Shown: piece by piece, positions 33,697 to 42,239 of the stretch
Layout of the letters: each line of letters opens with the position of its first letter
Numbering within the stretch: position 1 is the first letter of the stretch
Assembly (NCBI RefSeq): GCF_005889725.1
Contig: NZ_VCKX01000017.1
Span: forward strand, 24,823-88,822
Direction of reading: 5' to 3'
Length of the DNA: 64,000 bases
Source: Nonomuraea zeae
GTDB lineage: Bacteria > Actinomycetota > Actinomycetes > Streptosporangiales > Streptosporangiaceae
Notes under the pieces: generated by a model
What the model was told of the DNA's origin: nothing
Databases searched by the model: none
The model's input: the letters and a program-made list of their open reading frames with translations, nothing else
Translations under genes and position numbers: made by a program

Positions 33697-34260
33697 TCAG
33701 ACATCGGCCTGGGCGTCGGCATCGACGATGTTCTCGACGGGAGTGGGGACCGCCCGCCGCTGGAAGCAGGCCCCCGAGTCGCGTCCCGGCACCTCGACGG
33801 TCCGGACGTGCTCGAAGCCCTGGTCCAGGTAGTAGCGCTGGAGTCCGTGGTTGTTGCGCCACACGTCCAGGCGGAGCCAGGGGAACCCACGAAGTGCGGC
33901 TTGGTTCACTGACCAGTTCACGATGTCGGCCCCCAGGCTTTCGCCTGCGCGGTCCCGTGCCAGGAGGAGCTTGTACAGGTAGAGGGCCGGCCCGTCTCTG
34001 TCGGGGTTCCAGAAGTCGAGATCCGGCCGGGTGTTCAGGGTAACGGTGGCGATCACGTCGCCGTCGTCCTCGAACACCCAGGTCTCGCGATTGGCGATGT
34101 TGCGGCGGATCTTCTCCCGGCCGACCTCGTCCCACTTGGCCGTCCACTGCTGGATGCCACGTCTGGCCAACCAGCGTTCGGACTCAGCGCGCAGCCCGAT
34201 CACGCGATCGGTGTCGCTCTCCACAGCGAGGCGGGCCACCAGGACGGGGCGCTCAGCCAT
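33697..34260 (-). CDS. GNAT-family N-acetyltransferase
   Basis: 187 residues. The fold is visible from VLVARLAVESDTDRVIGLRAESERWLARRGI through VFEDDGDVIATVTL to the acetyl-CoA region YLYKLLLARDRAGESLGADIVNW (an atypical Q/RxxGxG/A loop) and LRLDVWRNNHGLQRYYLDQGFEHV, the canonical end. Substrate unknown. It overlaps the upstream gntR-type gene by eight bases, forming an operon. GNAT genes paired with KorSA-like repressors are common in AICEs. Confidence 0.82.
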   Translation of the reverse strand: MAERPVLVARLAVESDTDRVIGLRAESERWLARRGIQQWTAKWDEVGREKIRRNIANRETWVFEDDGDVIATVTLNTRPDLDFWNPDRDGPALYLYKLLLARDRAGESLGADIVNWSVNQAALRGFPWLRLDVWRNNHGLQRYYLDQGFEHVRTVEVPGRDSGACFQRRAVPTPVENIVDADAQADV

Positions 34261-35065
34261 CGCCGTACCCCACTTGATAGATGTACTTGGATCCGTTCCC
34301 TGGTCTGATCTGATGCAGCACCAGTACTGGCTTACCCGATGTGGTCAACGTAGTCCGCACCACTTCGAGTACGGCCATGACGCCCGACAGCTGGAGCCGT
34401 TCCGTCTCCTGTCGGGAGGCGATCCGCGGAGTCAGCTCGTCGAAGTGGTCCCGCATCGGGCACCCCAGGTCGGCCAGGACCTGCGCCGTGTTGACGCTCT
34501 CCGGCTCCATGATCCGGGTGTCCTTCACGCAGTTGTACGCGTAGTAGGAGTCGGCCAGCGATTCGGGCTCGTTGGCGGGCTCGCCTGGGCCGGGACCGAT
34601 GTAGCGGACGCGGCTGCGTACGACGACGCGTTCGTTCTCCGGGATGCCCAGCCGCTCCGCTACCGGTGTTCCAGCGACCATGTGGCTGCCGGGCAGGATG
34701 CTCACGCTGATCGTCTGCCGGTGGGAGTAGCCGGCGGCTTCGACGTCCGCCGTCCAGCCGTCCGTCTGGACGTTCTCCAGGCGTTGCGGGTCCTGCCACT
34801 TCGTCATGTGCCAGGTCATGCACAGCGACTCGCGGACGTAGAAGCCCTTTTTCGGGACCGCCACCACCAGGCCCTCACCGATGAGCGCCTGGTACGCGTG
34901 CCGCACGCTCAGCGACGACACCTGCTCCTGTTCCATGAGCTCCGACGTGCTGGGAAGCCGGTCCCCTTCGGCGTATTCGCCGCTCAGGATGGCCTGTCGT
35001 AGGTCTTCGGCGATCCGTGCCGACACGTCTCCACGGAGCGTGTCGCGCCGCCTCTGGCTGGGCAT
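34253..35065 (-). CDS. GntR-family repressor, KorSA-like
   Basis: 270 residues from ATG 35065. GntR winged helix at the N-terminus (RIAEDLRQAILSGEYAEGDRLPSTSELM, then SVRHAYQALIGEGLVVAVPKKG), followed by a UTRA-type effector domain (about 95-265). In pSAM2 the homologous KorSA represses transfer and excision genes. Two inverted repeats CTTGTTC/TNAAANAAG lie in front of it, 22 and about 68 bases upstream, and the divergent plus-strand transfer operon begins beyond them. Confidence 0.85.
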   Translation of the reverse strand: MPSQRRRDTLRGDVSARIAEDLRQAILSGEYAEGDRLPSTSELMEQEQVSSLSVRHAYQALIGEGLVVAVPKKGFYVRESLCMTWHMTKWQDPQRLENVQTDGWTADVEAAGYSHRQTISVSILPGSHMVAGTPVAERLGIPENERVVVRSRVRYIGPGPGEPANEPESLADSYYAYNCVKDTRIMEPESVNTAQVLADLGCPMRDHFDELTPRIASRQETERLQLSGVMAVLEVVRTTLTTSGKPVLVLHQIRPGNGSKYIYQVGYGDG

Positions 35066-35086
35066 GTTCGCGCCCCTCTCGTTCAC

Positions 35087-35146
35087 CTTGTTCAAACAAG
35101 TATGCCAGCAGTGATTGACGCTGCTTGTTCGCCTTGTTTAAATAAG
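35087..35146. promoter_or_regulatory. Two GntR-type operators between the repressor and the transfer operon
   Basis: CTTGTTCAAACAAG (35087-35100) and CTTGTTTAAATAAG (35133-35146) are near-identical palindromes in the divergent control region. They fit autoregulation of the GntR gene plus repression of the long plus-strand operon. Confidence 0.68.
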
Positions 35147-35266
35147 ACGCACCAGGGGATGATCAGCCCAGCTGACCAGCCCAAACAACGAAGAAGCCGG
35201 GGTGCGGTCCCTAGTCGCCAAACCAGTCCCGCACCCCGGCGCCCCTTCTAGAGAGGTGTCCTCATC

Positions 35267-35458
35267 ATGACCCACGGGTCCAAGACCATGCGTGTCGTCC
35301 CTGACGACTTCGCCGAGCCTGTCCAGTGGTTCTGTCTCATGTGCGACAGCGTGGAGGAGACCACGCCCGGCGCTGAGCCGCCGTCGCCGCCGATCTGCCC
35401 CACCTGCATTCGCCTCGCCCTCGTCCAGTCCCTCCGGGCGCTGGGGGTGGAGCTGTGA
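35267..35458 (+). CDS. Small zinc-ribbon protein, first gene of transfer operon
   Basis: 63 residues from ATG 35267. Two CxxC knuckles, WFCLMCDS and PICPTCIR, are spaced for one zinc ribbon. It overlaps the next start (GTGA). Small zinc-ribbon proteins with this position are frequent in AICEs; the function is not known. Confidence 0.62.
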   Translation: MTHGSKTMRVVPDDFAEPVQWFCLMCDSVEETTPGAEPPSPPICPTCIRLALVQSLRALGVEL

Positions 35459-35769
35459 ACGACCAGTACGACAACGACGTCACCGACCTCCTGGACGACC
35501 TCATCAACGCCGAACCGGCCTGCGACTCCACCCAGGCCGTGCTCTTCACCGGTCCGGACACCGAGACCGACGAGGAGCGATGGGTGCGGGAGGCCACCGC
35601 CAAGGCCATCTGCCAGACCAGGTGCCCGGCCCGCGCCGCGTGCCTGTCCTACGCCATGGCGCTCGACCCGGAGGAGGGCGTCTGGGCGGGCTACACCGCA
35701 GAGGAACTGCGGGACGTGCGCCCGCTCCTCACCTTCTTCCCGTCCCGCCGTACGAACGAGGTGGCGTGA
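35455..35769 (+). CDS. WhiB-family iron-sulfur regulator, element-encoded
   Basis: 104 residues from GTG 35455. Four Cys and the turn motif are present: ACDST, ICQTRC, AACLSYA and GVWAGYT. The central pair is CxxxC, where WhiB proteins normally have CxxC, a one-residue insertion that may alter cluster binding. Plasmid and phage WhiB copies can reset host transcription by competing for the housekeeping sigma factor. It is coupled to both neighbours by overlapping start and stop codons. Confidence 0.82.
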   Translation: MNDQYDNDVTDLLDDLINAEPACDSTQAVLFTGPDTETDEERWVREATAKAICQTRCPARAACLSYAMALDPEEGVWAGYTAEELRDVRPLLTFFPSRRTNEVA

Positions 35770-35930
35770 TGGCCGCCCGCTTCCAGTGCTGCGAGTGCGG
35801 CAAGCGGACGCGCAGCCCGTTCGGGTGCCGTTGCGGCGGTGGCCGGCCGATCCAGCGCTGCGTCATCCACGGCGTTCGCTGTCAGGCCGGCTGCCGCGTC
35901 TGCCGCATGCTCGTTCGCTCCTGCCACTGA
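35769..35930 (+). CDS. Tiny Cys-rich protein
   Basis: 53 residues with ten Cys, in pairs such as QCCECG, GCRCGGG and GCRVCRML. It starts at the TGATG overlap with the whiB gene. Likely zinc-binding. No family recognised. Confidence 0.55.
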   Translation: MAARFQCCECGKRTRSPFGCRCGGGRPIQRCVIHGVRCQAGCRVCRMLVRSCH

Positions 35931-35944
35931 TTGGAGATCGGCAC

Positions 35945-36109
35945 ATGTCCGACGATCAGCTTCCAAACACCATCACCGACCAGCAGTGGGCGCGACTCCA
36001 GGCCAGCGCTCGCAAGGCCAACCCGCGCCTTGATCGCTTCTCCGACCCGGAGGCGATCGAGCGCCGCAAGCAGTCCGCCCAGCAGTTCAAGAACCGTCAG
36101 TGGAGCTGA
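35945..36109 (+). CDS. Tiny hydrophilic AICE protein
   Basis: 54 residues from ATG 35945, preceded by TTGGAGATCG. A helical, basic protein (TDQQWARLQASARKANPRLDRFSDPEAIERRKQS). Function unknown. Confidence 0.5.
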   Translation: MSDDQLPNTITDQQWARLQASARKANPRLDRFSDPEAIERRKQSAQQFKNRQWS

Positions 36110-36111
36110 CC

Positions 36112-36333
36112 ATGATCACAGCCCTCGTCTACCTTCTCGTCTTCCTCGCCGGTGCCCTGATCGCCGAGCTGCTGCGCATGGGCCAGGAGCGATTCCGCCT
36201 CTGGCAGGTCGCCCGCCTGACCGTCCAGCAGGGCGGCTCACCGGATCTCATCGCCCGGTTCTGGGCCAGCCGTCCACAGAACTGGTGCAACAAGCCCGGC
36301 TGCCCGCGCTGCTGGGGACGGCGGTGGAGCTGA
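36112..36333 (+). CDS. Small membrane protein with Cys tail
   Basis: 73 residues. One N-terminal membrane helix (ALVYLLVFLAGALIAELL) and a C-terminal cytoplasmic part ending WCNKPGCPRCWGRRWS, a possible zinc knuckle. It is followed by a 17-codon coupled frame (36333-36386) that overlaps both its stop and the next start, probably a coupling device and not a gene. Confidence 0.55.
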   Translation: MITALVYLLVFLAGALIAELLRMGQERFRLWQVARLTVQQGGSPDLIARFWASRPQNWCNKPGCPRCWGRRWS

Positions 36334-36382
36334 TGAACCCGACCTATGACCGCCCGCAGACCCGCCGAACGGAGCAACCGTC

Positions 36383-37405
36383 ATGAACGACCAACCTGCC
36401 GCCGGCCCGCGTCCGCTGTCGGAAGGAGAGCAGACCCTGATCTCGGTCACGGCCGCCGCAGTCGGCGTGCTGGGCCTGGTCGGGTTCGCCATCTCCTTCG
36501 CCACCGTCATGAACGCGGCCAAGCCCACCTTCGGAGCGCTCGCCTTCCTGCTGCCCTTGGGAGTGGACCTTGGGATCGGCGTGTTCTCCGCGCTGGACAT
36601 CGTCCTCGCTCGGCTGGACATGCGGGTGCGCTGGCTGCGCTTCATCCCGTGGACGCTGACCGCCGTCACCGTCTACCTGAACGTCGCCGCCTACACCGGT
36701 GTAGCGGGCGGCCCCGACTGGTTCGCCGTGATCGCTCACGCGATCCTGCCCGGCCTGTGGGTGGTGGCCGTGGAGATCGGCACGCATGCCGTACGGAAGC
36801 GCGCCAACCTGGCCAACCCGTCCCGCCGACTCGACAGCATCCGCGTCTCGCGGTGGGTGCTGTCCCCGCTTCCCACGTTCGCTCTGTGGCGGCGGATGGT
36901 GCTCTGGGAGGTGCGCTCGTACCCGGACGCTCTGAACCGCGAACGTGACCGCATCCTGGCCAAGACCGACCTCCAGGACCGGTACGGCCGCCTGTGGCAG
37001 TTCAAGGCCAGCCGACGCGAGCGCGCCCTGTACAAGCTGGGCGAACTGGCCCCGGCCAGTGCCCCGGTACACGTCGAGAGAGTACGTCTCACACAGCCTT
37101 CTACTCCTCAGCGTCCGGCTCTTGCTGCCGCGCCCGACCGCAAGCCGTCGCCTCGCAAGGCCAGGACGCGCAAGGCCACTCGCCCGGCCGTCGCCCCGTC
37201 CGAGGTGGACGACCTGATGCCGCTGGGCTGGCAGATCGCCGCCGACCACGAAGCCCGAGGCGTCGCGCTGACCCGCGACCGGTTGCGCGATGCCATCCGC
37301 CAGACCGGCCAGTCCATCTCCACCGACCGCGCCGGAGCGCTGCTTGCCCGGCTGCGGTCCGAAACCGGTCCGACCGCCGAAGAGACCGGACGCGAGGCGG
37401 CTTGA
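36383..37405 (+). CDS. DUF2637 (SpdB-like) membrane transfer protein
   Basis: 340 residues. Four helices in the first 140 residues (ISVTAAAVGVLGLVGFAISF, ALAFLLPLGVDLGIGVFSAL, FIPWTLTAVTVYLNVAAY, FAVIAHAILPGLWVVAVEIG) are the DUF2637 domain, followed by a basic linker and a C-terminal DNA-binding-like part (RDRLRDAIRQTGQSISTDRAGALLARL). The family, called SpdB in Streptomyces plasmids, acts in spread of DNA along mycelium next to the TraB translocase, whose gene follows. Confidence 0.8.
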   Translation: MNDQPAAGPRPLSEGEQTLISVTAAAVGVLGLVGFAISFATVMNAAKPTFGALAFLLPLGVDLGIGVFSALDIVLARLDMRVRWLRFIPWTLTAVTVYLNVAAYTGVAGGPDWFAVIAHAILPGLWVVAVEIGTHAVRKRANLANPSRRLDSIRVSRWVLSPLPTFALWRRMVLWEVRSYPDALNRERDRILAKTDLQDRYGRLWQFKASRRERALYKLGELAPASAPVHVERVRLTQPSTPQRPALAAAPDRKPSPRKARTRKATRPAVAPSEVDDLMPLGWQIAADHEARGVALTRDRLRDAIRQTGQSISTDRAGALLARLRSETGPTAEETGREAA

Positions 37406-37602
37406 TGGAACGTTCCATCGCCCGCCCTTCGACCGGCGATCAATCACACCCACCGACCACCCACACCAGGCAGGACGAGACGCGGTCCGACCGCACATCG
37501 TCCCTGCTCAAGCCAGTACGGGACGCGGCCTCATCCGCCAAGACTCCGGCCGCGCCCCGTAACCCCGCCCGCAGTTACGCACACGAGGTGCACACATCAT
37601 GA
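37405..37602 (+). CDS. Small coupled protein before the FtsK-like gene
   Basis: 65 residues, hydrophilic and without motifs. It begins at a TGATG overlap with the DUF2637 gene and ends in an ATGA overlap with the FtsK-like gene, so it may serve translational coupling more than a protein role. Confidence 0.4.
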   Translation: MERSIARPSTGDQSHPPTTHTRQDETRSDRTSSLLKPVRDAASSAKTPAAPRNPARSYAHEVHTS

Positions 37603-39809
37603 CTCATCACCCGCACGAGCACGAAGACCACACCGAGGAAGGCGACGACCTCAACGCCTTCGACCGCACCGAGCACGGCGGCGAGGTGGTCCCGCTGCAC
37701 GCGGTCCGCCGACGAGCCCACCGCGCGGACGACCAGGAGCCGGACCGCGACGAGGACGAGTTCTTCGACCGCGAGACGATCGCGGTCGAGGGCACGGTCC
37801 TCGGGCCTCCGGTCGACCCGCCGGACGACGACGTGCCGTACCGCTCCAGCACCGACCAGCGTCGCGCGCCGATCGTGCCGGCCACCCTGCGCTCCTGGAA
37901 GGCCGCCCGCTCCATGCTGGTCTGGGCCGCCAAGGACGCCGGTTACGTCGTCGGCTATCACGCCGTCCGCTCGCCCAAGTACGCCGCCAAGGCCACCCTC
38001 TACGCACCGGTCGGGTTCTTCCGCGCCACCGGCAAGCTCCTCCACTGGGCCACAGCGGAGGAGGGCAACTGGGCGCTTCGCCAGTACGCCGCCGACCGCA
38101 ACGACCCGGAGACCTGGCTCAAGCTGGACAGACAACGCCAGCGGCAGTCGCGGTGGCGCTGGTCCGTCCTGGTCTGCCTCGCCGTGACGGTCCTGATCGG
38201 CCTGCTGGTGTTCCTGCTCGCCGACATCCCGGCCTGGGGACGCCTGCTGACCATCGCCGTGGCCGTGCCACTGCTGGCCCGTGCGGGAAGGCCCACGGAC
38301 AAGCCCATCACCGACCGCGTGTCCGAGGGGCCGCGCTACCGCAAGCTCACCGCCGAGCTGGTCCGCCGCGCGCTGCTGTCCTGCGGCATCTCCGGCATCA
38401 ACCAGGCCGTCAGCAAGGACCAGCACGCCATCAGCTTCCCGCAGGACATCCACCGCGACGGCCCCGGCCACCTCGCCATCATCGACCTGCCGTTCGGCGT
38501 CGAGGCCGCCGACGTGGTCGCCCGGCGCGGCCGGCTGGCCTCCGGCATGCGCCTCCCGCTTGACCAGGTCTGGCCCGAGCCCGGCGACGGCCACCCTGGA
38601 CGTCTGGCCCTGTGGGTCGGTTACGAACCCGCGTCCCAGATGAAGCAGCCCGCCTGGCCCCTCCTCAAGGACGGCAAGGTGGACGTCTTCAAGCCGTTCC
38701 CGTTCGCCACCACGCCGCGCATGGACACGGTCAACGCGGCCCTGATGTTCCGCAACTGGCTGGTCGGCGGCCAGCCCGGCTCCGGTAAGACCTTCGCCCT
38801 GCGCCTGGCCGTCCTCGCCGCCAGCCTGGACCCGCGCGCCGAGCTGCGCGTCTACGAACTCAAGGGCGTCGGCGACTTCAAGGTCCTGGAACCGGTCTGC
38901 ACCGAGTACGGCAACGGCTTCGACGACGAGACCATCGCCCGCTGCGCCGGAATGATCCGCTGGCTGTACAAGGAGTGTGAACGCCGCTCCAAGCGCATCG
39001 CCCACTACGCCCAGCTCGGCAAGGCCCCGGAGAACAAGGTCACCCCGGAACTCGCCTCGCTCAAGGACTCCGGCCTCCACCCGCTGATCGTCGCCATTGA
39101 CGAGATCCAAGAGCTGTTCCTGCACCCGAAGTATGGCAAGGAAGCCGGAGAGATCCTGGAGAAGGTCATCAAGCTGGGCCGCGCCCTGGGCGTGATCCTG
39201 CTGATCGGCACCCAGATCCCCGACAAGGACAGCCTGCCGACCGGCATCACCCGCAACGTCAACACCCGCTACTGCATGAGCGTGGCCGACCAGGTCGCCA
39301 ACGACATGATCCTCGGCACCTCCATGTACAAGAACGGCTACCGCGCCACCATCTTCGAGCCGGTCAAGGAGGCCGGTTGGGGCATCCTCTCGGGCCTCGG
39401 CAAGCCCGCCGCCCGCCGCTCCTTCGAGGTGGACACCAACAAGGCCAAGCAGGTCGTGGCCCGCGCCATGCAGCTACGCGGCCTGGCCGGCACCCTGCCC
39501 GAGGAGGGCACACAGACCCGCACCGACGCACCCACGTTCGACCTGCTGTCCGACGTCGCCCAGATCTGGCCCGCAGGCGAGACGGCCGCCTGGAACGAGA
39601 CTCTGTGCTCGCGCCTGGCCGAACTCCGTCCCGACTTCTACACCGGCTGGGCCTCCGAACAGCTCACCACGGCACTCAAGCCGCACGGAGTACCCGTCCA
39701 GGCGATCGGCCGGCGCATCGACGGCAAGGCCATCACCAGGCGCGGCATCCGCCTGGACGACCTCACCGACGCCATGGCGGAACGTAACCGCCGAACCGGC
39801 ACCGAGTGA
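37599..39809 (+). CDS. traB: FtsK/SpoIIIE-type DNA translocase, TraB-like
   Basis: 736 residues. An acidic N-terminus, two membrane helices (about 187-221, VLVCLAVTVLIGLLVFLLA and following), then the RecA-like motor: Walker A GGQPGSGKTF (about residues 391-400) and Walker B LIVAIDEIQELF. The C-terminal winged helix (LTTALKPHGVPVQAIGRRIDG) corresponds to the TraB gamma domain that reads 8-bp repeat sequences in clt. It would move double-stranded element DNA between mycelial cells. GCTAGC repeats directly after its stop are candidate recognition sites. Confidence 0.87.
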   Translation: MTHHPHEHEDHTEEGDDLNAFDRTEHGGEVVPLHAVRRRAHRADDQEPDRDEDEFFDRETIAVEGTVLGPPVDPPDDDVPYRSSTDQRRAPIVPATLRSWKAARSMLVWAAKDAGYVVGYHAVRSPKYAAKATLYAPVGFFRATGKLLHWATAEEGNWALRQYAADRNDPETWLKLDRQRQRQSRWRWSVLVCLAVTVLIGLLVFLLADIPAWGRLLTIAVAVPLLARAGRPTDKPITDRVSEGPRYRKLTAELVRRALLSCGISGINQAVSKDQHAISFPQDIHRDGPGHLAIIDLPFGVEAADVVARRGRLASGMRLPLDQVWPEPGDGHPGRLALWVGYEPASQMKQPAWPLLKDGKVDVFKPFPFATTPRMDTVNAALMFRNWLVGGQPGSGKTFALRLAVLAASLDPRAELRVYELKGVGDFKVLEPVCTEYGNGFDDETIARCAGMIRWLYKECERRSKRIAHYAQLGKAPENKVTPELASLKDSGLHPLIVAIDEIQELFLHPKYGKEAGEILEKVIKLGRALGVILLIGTQIPDKDSLPTGITRNVNTRYCMSVADQVANDMILGTSMYKNGYRATIFEPVKEAGWGILSGLGKPAARRSFEVDTNKAKQVVARAMQLRGLAGTLPEEGTQTRTDAPTFDLLSDVAQIWPAGETAAWNETLCSRLAELRPDFYTGWASEQLTTALKPHGVPVQAIGRRIDGKAITRRGIRLDDLTDAMAERNRRTGTE

Positions 39810-39823
39810 CCCCGCCGGAGGGT

Positions 39824-39908
39824 GCTAGCGCTAGCGGCTGACCCTGCTATCGCTAGCACCCCCGCTAGCACCAGAAATAAGCCCTGGCCAGGGCGTTAGC
39901 ACGCTAGC
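39824..39908. repeat. Cluster of GCTAGC repeats, candidate clt/TRS or replication iterons
   Basis: In 85 bases GCTAGC occurs five times (39824, 39830, 39852, 39864, 39903) plus GTTAGC (39895) and GCTATC (39846). It lies between the translocase gene and the replication genes, the place where AICE elements carry cis-acting loci. Confidence 0.6.
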
Positions 39909-39951
39909 GCCCTCGCTTGACGACACCCAAAAACGGCCCAGGAGGCCCGTC

Positions 39952-40197
39952 ATGACCCCTGCCACGCTCGCCGCTAGCGCAGTGATCGTCATCGCCCTGT
40001 TCATCACCGTCCGTTACGCCGCCAAGTGCTACATCCGGCCCTTCCGGCGCTGCCGCTCCTGCCAAGGCAAGGGCCGCAAGCCCAACCGCCTCGGACGCGG
40101 CACCCACGACTGCCGCCGCTGCCGCGCCACCGGCCTACGCCTCCGGATCGGCCGCCACATCTGGAACCACGCCCGCGCCCTGCACCGCACCCGCTGA
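39952..40197 (+). CDS. Small membrane protein with DnaJ-like zinc knuckles
   Basis: 81 residues. One N-terminal helix (LAASAVIVIALFITVRYAA), then CRSCQGKG and CRRCRATG, two CxxCxG motifs like those of DnaJ zinc fingers. It may recruit a partner to the membrane near TraB. Role unknown. Confidence 0.58.
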   Translation: MTPATLAASAVIVIALFITVRYAAKCYIRPFRRCRSCQGKGRKPNRLGRGTHDCRRCRATGLRLRIGRHIWNHARALHRTR

Positions 40198-40209
40198 CTG
40201 GAGCACCCC

Positions 40210-41106
40210 ATGCCGACGAAGAACCTGACCCGCTACGCCCTCACAGCCGCCGCCCGAGGCTGGCACGTCTTCCCGCTCGCCCCGAACGGCAAGACCCCGC
40301 CCCGCGGCTTCACCGCCTGGCAACACCGCACCACCACCGACCCGGCCACCATCCGCCGCATCTGGCAACGCCCGTACAACGTCGGCATCGCCACCGGCCC
40401 GTCCGGCCTGGTCGTCATCGACCTGGACCAGCCCAAGTACGACGAGCAACCACCACCGCAGTGGAACCGCCCCGGCATCCGCGACGGCGCGGACGTCCTC
40501 GCCGCCCTCTGCGAGGAGGCCGGCCAGCCGCTCCCACTGGAGACCTTCCAGGTCCGCACCCGACGCGGCGGCCTGCACCTGTACTTCACCGCATCCAATG
40601 GAGTCACCCTGACGAACACCCAAGGCGGCAACGGCGGCCTCGGCTGGCTGATCGACACCCGCGCCAACGGCGGGTATGTCGTCGGCCCCGGCAGCCACGT
40701 CACCGACGAACACGGCAGCGGCACCTACGAGGTCCTGCACCCGATCCCACCCGCGCCGCTCCCGGCCTGGCTGGTCGAACACCTACGCCCGGCCCCGCTC
40801 CCACCACAGAAGCCAGTCACGGTGCCCCTCGCATCCGACCGGCGCGGTTCCTACATCCGTGCCGCCGTCCTCGGCGAACTGGACCGGGTGGCCAGCTCAC
40901 CACCGCACGGCCACAACAACGCCCTCTACCTCGCCGCCGTCGCACTCGGCCAGCTCGTCGCCGGAGGCGAGCTGAACGCCACCGCCGTCACTACGTGGCT
41001 CACGGAGGCAGCCACGCAGATCGGCCAGCCCTACCGCGAGGCCCAGCGCACCATCGCCTCCGGCCTGCGCGCCGGAGCCCGCCGGCCTCGGACGGTGGCC
41101 GCATGA
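40210..41106 (+). CDS. Bifunctional DNA primase/polymerase (prim-pol), element replication
   Basis: 298 residues. Prim-pol domain at the N-terminus: YALTAAARGWHVFPLAPNGK, metal-binding Asp pair in LVVIDLDQP, TRRGGLHLYF and GGYVVGPGS. The C-terminal part is helical (AAVLGELDRVASSPPHGHNNAL) and may bind the helicase. It probably primes element DNA. The stop overlaps the next start by four bases. Confidence 0.86.
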   Translation: MPTKNLTRYALTAAARGWHVFPLAPNGKTPPRGFTAWQHRTTTDPATIRRIWQRPYNVGIATGPSGLVVIDLDQPKYDEQPPPQWNRPGIRDGADVLAALCEEAGQPLPLETFQVRTRRGGLHLYFTASNGVTLTNTQGGNGGLGWLIDTRANGGYVVGPGSHVTDEHGSGTYEVLHPIPPAPLPAWLVEHLRPAPLPPQKPVTVPLASDRRGSYIRAAVLGELDRVASSPPHGHNNALYLAAVALGQLVAGGELNATAVTTWLTEAATQIGQPYREAQRTIASGLRAGARRPRTVAA

Positions 41107-42239
41107 CCAACGACCGCACCACTCACCTACGCCTGGTCAACGGTGATGCCGTCAATGCGCCCGGCCAGCCCGTGCCGTTCCGCACCTCCTGGACCGCCGA
41201 CGAACTGATGGCCATGACCTTCCCGGAGCCCCGTTGGGCCGTCCCCGGCATCATCGCCGAAGGACTCAGCCTCCTGGCAGGCCCACCCAAGGTCGGCAAG
41301 TCATGGCTCAGCCTCGGCCTGGGCATCGCCGTCGCCAGCGGCGCCAAGGCCCTGGAAGCCATCGACCTGGAGCCCGGCCCCGTCCTCTACCTCGCCCTGG
41401 AGGACACCGCCCGCCGCCTCCAGAACCGCATGGGCAAGATCCTGAGTGGCCAACCCGCGCCCAAGGACCTGACCCTGGCCACCACCTGCCCCACCCTCCC
41501 GCAGGGCGGGGAGGAGGCCATCGCCCGCTGGCTCGACCGCAACCAGAACGCCCGCCTGGTCGTCATTGACGTCTTCGCCAAGATCCGAGGCAACACACCA
41601 CCCGGCCTGTCCGCCTACGACGCCGACTACGCCGCCATGAGCCGCGCCAAGCGCCTGGCCGACACCTACGGCGTCGCCGTCGTCCTGATCCACCACGTCC
41701 GCAAGATGGCCTCAGAAGACTTCCTGAGCGAGGTCTCTGGAACCAACGGCCTGGCCGGGGCAGCGGACGCCACCCTCGTCCTCAAGCGCGCCAGAGGTAC
41801 CGCAGACGGCGTCCTGCACGTCACCGGCCGCGATGTCGAAGAGGCCGAATACGCCATGGCCTTCCAACCGGCTGCCGGCCTCTGGCACCTCCTGGACGGC
41901 CCACCTGAAGACCACGCGCTGTCGGACACCAGAGCCGCCATCGCTCGCCACGTCCGAGCCAACCCGAACAGCACGCCCAAGGCCATCGCCGACGCCACCG
42001 GCCTGTCCCACGAGAACGTCCGCAAGACCTGCCAACGCATGAACGCCGACGGCCAGCTCTGCGTCAACGCCACCGGCCACTACCGCCTCCCCGGAACAGA
42101 GTCCCCGGCAGGCGTCCCCGGCGTCCCCGCCGTCCTTGGCCACGCCACGACCAGCACCAACGCCCACACCCCCGAGGGACAACCGGCCCTGCTGCCTGTC
42201 CCCGCTGTCCCCACCGATGAGGAGCACCACCAGGCATGA
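41103..42239 (+). CDS. AAA/RecA-fold ATPase, RepA-like replicative helicase
   Basis: 378 residues from ATG 41103. Walker A LLAGPPKVGKSWLSLGLG, Walker B LVVIDVFAKIRG, and IHHVRK with a polar SGTNGLAGAADATLVL sensor region, as in RepA/RSF1010-type hexameric helicases. A winged helix (NSTPKAIADATGLSHENVRKTCQRM) sits near the C-terminus and may bind the origin. Together with the primase-polymerase it forms the replication module. It ends in an ATGA overlap with the excisionase gene. Confidence 0.84.
   Translation: MTNDRTTHLRLVNGDAVNAPGQPVPFRTSWTADELMAMTFPEPRWAVPGIIAEGLSLLAGPPKVGKSWLSLGLGIAVASGAKALEAIDLEPGPVLYLALEDTARRLQNRMGKILSGQPAPKDLTLATTCPTLPQGGEEAIARWLDRNQNARLVVIDVFAKIRGNTPPGLSAYDADYAAMSRAKRLADTYGVAVVLIHHVRKMASEDFLSEVSGTNGLAGAADATLVLKRARGTADGVLHVTGRDVEEAEYAMAFQPAAGLWHLLDGPPEDHALSDTRAAIARHVRANPNSTPKAIADATGLSHENVRKTCQRMNADGQLCVNATGHYRLPGTESPAGVPGVPAVLGHATTSTNAHTPEGQPALLPVPAVPTDEEHHQA

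Noticed and set aside
37575..39125. 516-codon minus-strand frame
   Set aside because: Antisense to the FtsK/TraB-like gene, with no motifs.
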